This document shows positions 59,990 through 64,000 of a stretch of DNA of 64,000 nt, one piece after another. Position numbers and translations under genes: made by a program. The stretch covers positions 1 to 64,000 of the forward strand of contig JAVKIY010000003.1 of NCBI GenBank assembly GCA_031459235.1. Reading direction: 5' to 3'. The first letter of the stretch is position 1; the number at the start of each line of letters is the position of its first letter. The notes beneath the pieces are model-generated. The model worked only from the letters and a program-made list of their open reading frames with translations. It did no database searches and was not told where the DNA came from. The DNA is from Fervidifonticultor_A tertius. Its GTDB lineage: Bacteria; Sysuimicrobiota; Sysuimicrobiia; Sysuimicrobiales; Humicultoraceae.

Positions 59990-61339
59990 CTACCTGACGA
60001 TCAGGGGGCGCAGCAACACGGACGCCACCGTGAAGTAGACGACCACGGTCACCAGGTCCATGGCCGAGGTGATGAACGGCCCGGCGGCGACCGCCGGGTC
60101 GCGCCGCAGCGCCGTCATGACCACGGGGACCACCGACCCCGCCAGCGACGCGATCAGCATGACCACGGCCAGGGTGAGGCCCAGCGTCGCGCCCAGCATC
60201 AGGTCGCGCTGCCAGAGGAATCCGATGGCGCACGCCGCGGCGCCGCTGGCGAGCCCGGCGAGGAAGCCCACGGCAACCTCGCGCAGCACGAAGCGCCGGT
60301 ACGACCGCCGGTCCACCTCGCCGGTGGCGATCGCCCGCACCGCGATGGCGGCGGACTGCACGCCCATGTTGCCCGCCTGGTCGTTGAGCATCGGAATGAA
60401 AAACGCCAGGGCCACGACCGCGTGGAGAACCGCCTCGAATCCCTCGATGACGCGCGCGGCCGCAGCCTCGACCACCATGAGCGCGAGCAGCCAGGGCAGC
60501 CGCTTCGCCGCCCGCCGGGCCGGCGCGTCGAGCGATTCGACCTCCTCCACCAGTCCCGCGAGACGGTAGACGTCTTCCGAGGCCTCGTCGGTCACGGCCT
60601 CGAGCACGTCGTCCACCGTGACGACCCCCACCAACCGGCTCCCCGGGTCCACCACCGGCAGCGCGAGCAGCCGGTGCCGCTCGAAGAGGCGGGCGACGGC
60701 CTCGCGGTCGTCGTGCACCTGGGCACTTACGACGTCGGTGCGCATGATCGTCGAGACGCGCGCGCCCTCCTCCGCGAGGATCACATCGCGCAGGGAGACG
60801 ACGCCGACCAGGCGGCGCGCCGCGTCCACCACGTAGACGTAGTAGATCGTCTCCGCGTCCGGGGCCTGCGCCCGCAGGTCGGCGAGCGCCTCGGCCACGG
60901 TCGCGGTCTCGCGGATCGCCACCACCTCGGTGGCCATCAGGCCGCCGGCGGTATCCGGGCGGTAGGCCAGCAGCTCGCGGACGTCGGCGGCCTCGTCGCG
61001 CGCCATGGTCGCGAGCAGGCGGCGCGCGTCCTCCGCGGGCAGGTCGCCGAGGAGGTCCGCGGCCTCGTCCGACGACATCTCTTCCAGGACGTCGGCGGCC
61101 TGCTCCGGACTCATCAGCGCGAGCAGCCGCTCCTGGCGCTCGGGCGGTAGATACTCCAGGACCGGGGCGCCCTCGCCGGGCATCGCCGCGAGCACGCGCG
61201 CGGCGACGGTGTCGTCCAGCGCGCCCAGCGCCTCCGCCACGTCGGCGGGGTGGTGGGTGGCGAGCAGGCGGCGGAGCTCGAGACGGTCGCCGCGAGCCGC
61301 GAGCCCGCGCAGGACCTCGGCGGTCAACGACTGGCTCAT
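59990..61339 (-). CDS. mgtE: MgtE-family Mg2+ transporter (second copy)
   Basis: 449-aa channel-type Mg2+ transporter. An N-domain of MgtE helical repeats (EMSSDEAADLLGDLPAEDAR), two CBS domains (about 130-250, with MATEVVAIRETATVAEALAD and VVDPGSRLVGVVTVDD) and five membrane helices (PMLNDQAGNMGVQS, then ITSAMDLVTVVVYF with the pore Asp). ATG 61339 overlaps the stop of the first mgtE (ATGA). Both copies look intact, so they may form a heteromer or have different ion gating. Confidence 0.94.
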   Translation of the reverse strand: MSQSLTAEVLRGLAARGDRLELRRLLATHHPADVAEALGALDDTVAARVLAAMPGEGAPVLEYLPPERQERLLALMSPEQAADVLEEMSSDEAADLLGDLPAEDARRLLATMARDEAADVRELLAYRPDTAGGLMATEVVAIRETATVAEALADLRAQAPDAETIYYVYVVDAARRLVGVVSLRDVILAEEGARVSTIMRTDVVSAQVHDDREAVARLFERHRLLALPVVDPGSRLVGVVTVDDVLEAVTDEASEDVYRLAGLVEEVESLDAPARRAAKRLPWLLALMVVEAAAARVIEGFEAVLHAVVALAFFIPMLNDQAGNMGVQSAAIAVRAIATGEVDRRSYRRFVLREVAVGFLAGLASGAAACAIGFLWQRDLMLGATLGLTLAVVMLIASLAGSVVPVVMTALRRDPAVAAGPFITSAMDLVTVVVYFTVASVLLRPLIVR

Positions 61340-62739
61340 CGGGCCAGTGTGTGGATGAACGCGCTGGCCATGAGCAGGTAGACCAGCAGCGTCGTGTTGT
61401 CGGTTACGGTGGTCGTCAGCGGGCCCGATGCAATGGCCGGGTCCACGCCCAGGCGCTCCATGCCGATCGGGATGAGCATCCCGATCGGCGCCGCCACGAT
61501 CAGCGCGATCCACATCGCGGCGCCCACCACGAAACCGAGCCCCAGGTCCCGCTGCCAGACCGCCGCGAACGCGCCCACCGCCAGCCCGCAGACCGCACCC
61601 ACCAGGGCGCCGGTGTAGGTCTCCCGCAGCGCCGGGCCCCAGGACCCGCCGTCGAACCGGCGGGTCGCCAGCCCGCGGACGGTGAGCGCCAGGGACTGGG
61701 TGCCCACGTTGCCGGCCGTGGCGACCAGCGCCGGGACGAAGAACGCCAGGGCGACCGCGGCGCGCAGCGTGGCCTCGAAGCGGCTGATGAGCAGCGCCGC
61801 GACAATGTTGAGGTGCAGGTTCAGGACCAGGAAGGCCACCCGACGTCCGACCACGCCCCAGGGAAACGGCCGCGCCCGCGTCTCGGTGCCAGCTACCGCG
61901 CCGGAGAACCGCAGCACGTCCTCGGTGGCCTCGGACTTCACGACCTTTACCAGGTCGTCGGCGGTCACGATACCCAGCAGCCGGCCCGAGCCGTCCACCA
62001 CCGGAACCGCCAGCAGCGCGTACTTCCGGGCGAGCGCCGCGACGGTCTCCTGGTCGTCCAGCGGACCCGCGGTCACAAGCCGCGTCCGCATGAACTCGCG
62101 GATACGGCGCGTCGGCGGCGAGACGATCAAGTCACGCAGCGTGACCACGCCGACCAGGCGGTCGGCCTCGACCACGTAGACATAGTAGACCAGGTCGATC
62201 TCGCGCCCCCGCTGGCGCAGCGCGTCGATCGTCTCCGCGGCGGTCGCCTCGGGCGAGACCGCGAGCCACTCCGCCGACATCAGCCCGCCGGCCGACCGCT
62301 CGGGGTAGGCCAGTAGCCGCGAGACCGCGGTCGCCTCGGGGGGCGGCAGCAACGCGAGCAGCCGCCTCGCGCGCTCCTCGGGCAGCTCGCCCAGCAGGTC
62401 CGTGGCCTCGTCGCTGGCCATCTCGCCCAGCAGCGCCGCCAGACGCTCGTCGGCCAGCGATGCCGCGATCAGCCCCTGCTCCTCCGCGGAGAGCCCGGCG
62501 AGCACCTCGGCGGCATCGGCGTCGGGCAATACGACCAGGACAGCGGCCGCGTCCGGTGGATCGAGGTGACGGATCAGGTCGACCAGTTCGGCGGGACGCT
62601 GCGGCCGGAGGAGCTGCGCCATGCCGGGCAGGTCGCGGCCGTCCAGGCGGTCGCGGACCGCGCGGGCGAGCGCCTCAGCGTCCACGCGGGACTCCAACGT
62701 AATGGGGCGCGCCGGCGCGCTCGCGCCGGCGGGACGCAC
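61336..62739 (-). CDS. mgtE: MgtE-family Mg2+ transporter (first copy)
   Basis: 467-aa MgtE homologue with N-domain repeats (EMASDEATDLLGELPEERAR), paired CBS domains (MSAEWLAVSPEATAAETI, VVDGSGRLLGIVTADD), and membrane helices with VPALVATAGNVGTQSLAL and TTTVTDNTTLLVYLL. Asp of the selectivity region is kept. GTG 62739 follows a 7-base gap from a proline-rich leader ORF. Promoter at 62920-62948. The long GC-rich leader has no recognisable M-box. Confidence 0.93.
   Translation of the reverse strand: MRPAGASAPARPITLESRVDAEALARAVRDRLDGRDLPGMAQLLRPQRPAELVDLIRHLDPPDAAAVLVVLPDADAAEVLAGLSAEEQGLIAASLADERLAALLGEMASDEATDLLGELPEERARRLLALLPPPEATAVSRLLAYPERSAGGLMSAEWLAVSPEATAAETIDALRQRGREIDLVYYVYVVEADRLVGVVTLRDLIVSPPTRRIREFMRTRLVTAGPLDDQETVAALARKYALLAVPVVDGSGRLLGIVTADDLVKVVKSEATEDVLRFSGAVAGTETRARPFPWGVVGRRVAFLVLNLHLNIVAALLISRFEATLRAAVALAFFVPALVATAGNVGTQSLALTVRGLATRRFDGGSWGPALRETYTGALVGAVCGLAVGAFAAVWQRDLGLGFVVGAAMWIALIVAAPIGMLIPIGMERLGVDPAIASGPLTTTVTDNTTLLVYLLMASAFIHTLAR
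62711..62730. repeat. Palindrome at the start of the first mgtE
   Basis: gccggcgcg-ct-cgcgccggc, 9-base arms, covers codons 4-10 of mgtE. A second hairpin, ccgcccggccgggcgg at 62810-62825, lies in the leader. Together they could influence initiation; no T-run follows. Confidence 0.4.
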
Positions 62740-62745
62740 GAAGGG

Positions 62746-62868
62746 TCAGGCCGCGGGCAGCAGGCGGCGCGACGACGCAGGCACGGCCGGGACGAGGCCC
62801 GCGCGCGGGCCGCCCGGCCGGGCGGGCGCGGCGCCGATGGAGCGCTGTGATGAGCCGTCGCGCAACAT
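62746..62868 (-). CDS. Proline-rich leader ORF before mgtE (candidate)
   Basis: A 40-codon open frame from ATG 62868 to TGA 62746, ending 6 bases before GTG 62739 of mgtE. It has six prolines (APARPGGPRAGLVPAVP) and no homology that I recognise. An in-frame ATG at 62898, 15 bases from the predicted start site, would lengthen it to 50. No strong SD. Enterobacterial mgtA is controlled by a proline-codon leader peptide; a similar role here is speculation from position and composition. Confidence 0.35.
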   Translation of the reverse strand: MLRDGSSQRSIGAAPARPGGPRAGLVPAVPASSRRLLPAA

Positions 62869-62919
62869 ACACGTCCCCGACCCTGCGCGTCGCGTCATGG
62901 TGGCGTGCAACTCGCGACC

Positions 62920-62948
62920 ACTATACTCCCGGGGGTCGGGAGCGTCAA
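62920..62948 (-). promoter_or_regulatory. Promoter of the mgtE-recO transcript
   Basis: TTGACG (62943-62948) and TATAGT (62920-62925) on the minus strand, spacer exactly 17. The -35 overlaps the cdd stop codon. Start site about 62913, leaving a leader of about 170 bases before mgtE. Confidence 0.8.
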
Positions 62949-63385
62949 GGAAGCCGCCGTTGCAGCGCCGCAGGTTCAAAAGGCTGCCCGAGCAGCGTGC
63001 GCAGCGCGAGCACGCGGGGCGCGCGACCCGGCCGGTCCACCAGCACGGTCCGCACCCCGAACTCCAGCAGTACCTGCCGGCACGCGCCGCAGGGCGGGGC
63101 GGCCGCAGGCCCGCTCGCCACGGCCACGGCGACCAGCGCGCGGTGGCCCTCGGCGACCGCGCGCTGCACCGCGACCCGCTCGGCGCACACCGAGAGGCCG
63201 TACGACGCGTTCTCCACGTTGCACCCCGCCACCACGGCGCCCGAAGCGGTCAGCACCGCGGCTCCCACCGCGAACCCGGAGTAGGGCGCGTACGCGGCCG
63301 ACCGGGCCGCGCGCGCCGCCCGGACGAGCGCGCCCCGCTGGGCGACGGTCGGGGCCCCCGCGGCGGTACGCCGCCGATCCCTCAC
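62945..63385 (-). CDS. cdd: Cytidine deaminase
   Basis: 146-aa zinc-dependent deaminase converting (deoxy)cytidine to (deoxy)uridine. YAPYSGFAVGAAVLTASG, VENASYGLSVCAERVAVQ (Cys and catalytic Glu) and PPCGACRQVLLEFG (two zinc Cys) are complete; tetrameric small form. GTG 63385 overlaps the DUF502 stop (GTGA). Adds pyrimidine salvage to the purine genes elsewhere in the window. Confidence 0.95.
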   Translation of the reverse strand: MRDRRRTAAGAPTVAQRGALVRAARAARSAAYAPYSGFAVGAAVLTASGAVVAGCNVENASYGLSVCAERVAVQRAVAEGHRALVAVAVASGPAAAPPCGACRQVLLEFGVRTVLVDRPGRAPRVLALRTLLGQPFEPAALQRRLP

Positions 63386-64000
63386 GCGCCCGGGACCCGG
63401 GCGCCGCCGGATGCCTCGCCCCGGTACGGCGGCACCACGATCCCCGCGGACACCACCAGCTTAAGCGCGTCCTCGACGCTCATCTCCAACCGGACGACCT
63501 GGCTCTCGGGCACCAGGCAGAGGAACCCGGTCGTCGGGTTCGGGGTGGTGACAATGAACACGTTGACCACGCGCTCGGTCGTCTTGACCTGCGCCTCGCC
63601 GCGCGTCTCGCCGGTGACGAACCCGACGCTGTAGAGCCCCTGGCGCGGCCACTCCACGAGCACGGCCTCGCGGAACGCCGCCCGGTTCTGCATGAACACC
63701 GTATCGCTGAACTGTTTCACCGCCCCGTAGATGGTCCGGGCGAAGGGGATGCGCAGCATCACCTGGTCGAAGGCGCCGACCACGCGGCGCCCGATCACGT
63801 TGCTGGCGAGTGCCCCGACGATCAGGATGAGCGCGATGCCGGAGAGCAACCCCAGGCCCGGGACCTCGACGCCGAAGAAACGGAAGACCGGGCCCAGCAG
63901 GCTGTCGAGGAAGCGGAACAGGGCAATCAGGACGAAGACCGTGACGCCGACGGGCAGGATGACCAAGAACCCGGCGATGAGGTAGTTCCGCAACCGCTGG
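63382..64000 (-). CDS. DUF502 membrane protein (start probably beyond window)
   Basis: At least 203 aa of a DUF502 family protein. Two N-terminal membrane helices (IAGFLVILPVGVTVFVLIAL and GLGLLSGIALILIVGALASN), then a soluble domain with IPFARTIYGAVKQFSDTVF, VFIVTTPNPTTGFLCLVPE and SVEDALKLVVSAGIVVPP. TTG 63993 could be the start, but relatives begin a few residues earlier, so the true start is probably past position 64000. Function unknown; envelope location. Confidence 0.88.
   Translation of the reverse strand, partial: QRLRNYLIAGFLVILPVGVTVFVLIALFRFLDSLLGPVFRFFGVEVPGLGLLSGIALILIVGALASNVIGRRVVGAFDQVMLRIPFARTIYGAVKQFSDTVFMQNRAAFREAVLVEWPRQGLYSVGFVTGETRGEAQVKTTERVVNVFIVTTPNPTTGFLCLVPESQVVRLEMSVEDALKLVVSAGIVVPPYRGEASGGARVPGA

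Noticed and set aside
62740..62913. M-box (ykoK) Mg2+ riboswitch in the mgtE leader
   Set aside because: None of the conserved M-box core sequences can be found; the leader is GC-rich hairpins plus a short open frame.
1..64000. CRISPR arrays, insertion sequences, prophage or att sites
   Set aside because: No regularly spaced direct repeats, transposase or integrase motifs were found; the tRNA-Gln is not followed by a duplicated 3' end.

Overview
The window is high-GC bacterial chromosomal DNA that is almost completely coding. About 50 protein genes, most on the minus strand, are packed into long operons with 4-base ATGA/GTGA/CTGA overlaps. Gene content points to a deep-branching Terrabacteria-type lineage: short-form HisG with HisZ, a TrpR-like YerC next to the his operon, a glycyl T-box, SpoVS, CsaB beside DUF5693, and an MgtE pair. 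Lnt suggests a lipoprotein pathway of the outer-membrane type. GlnRS is present as well as GltX. An uncultured soil or sediment phylum related to Armatimonadota or CSP1-3/Sysuimicrobiota would fit, but this is inference; there is no rRNA in the window.

Layout. Positions 1-6272 hold purine catabolism: a three-subunit xanthine dehydrogenase with an embedded 8-oxoguanine deaminase, divergent from adenine deaminase. Positions 6367-18825 form one continuous minus-strand operon. Its promoter lies at 18889-18917, followed by hisZ-G-D-C-B-H-A-F-IE and then, translationally coupled, a BMP-type nucleoside ABC transporter (ATPase, two permeases, binding protein). A YerC/TrpR-like regulator (18914-19267) sits immediately upstream. 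The plus-strand group 19432-25282 carries an HTH-TPR regulator on an apparently leaderless mRNA, glnS, a Clp-type ATPase whose second AAA module is degenerate, and a YbjN/CesT-like chaperone. Positions 25287-30757 are an accessory patch of small soil-type genes: MoaD-like protein, Asp-box propeller, YciI, PPOX, DHFR-like, PhnB-like, DUF1428 and a wrecked doxX. Positions 30867-35260 hold a large AAA-TPR ATPase and an exported metallophosphoesterase.

Positions 35524-49467 carry housekeeping genes: tRNA-Gln(CUG), gltX, prs, spoVS, the envelope set csaB-DUF5693-DUF2993, prfB with its +1 programmed frameshift, lnt fused to a CPBP-like membrane domain, secA, an unknown protein and hpf. Positions 49567-58838 contain hppA, dgt, ppdK and glyQS under a T-box leader. 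Positions 58904-64000 contain a small membrane protein, recO, two overlapping mgtE genes behind a proline-rich leader ORF, cdd and DUF502.

How they fit: purine uptake, deamination and oxidation sit beside histidine synthesis, which consumes ATP and PRPP and releases the purine intermediate AICAR. prs, in the same window, makes the PRPP. hppA and ppdK handle PPi and PEP energy, and the T-box, prfB frameshift and short leaders show translation-linked control. The points most worth a second look are the degenerate Clp plus YbjN pair, the his-purine transporter super-operon, the Lnt-CPBP fusion, the divergent HisD zinc site, and the probable CUG and leaderless starts.
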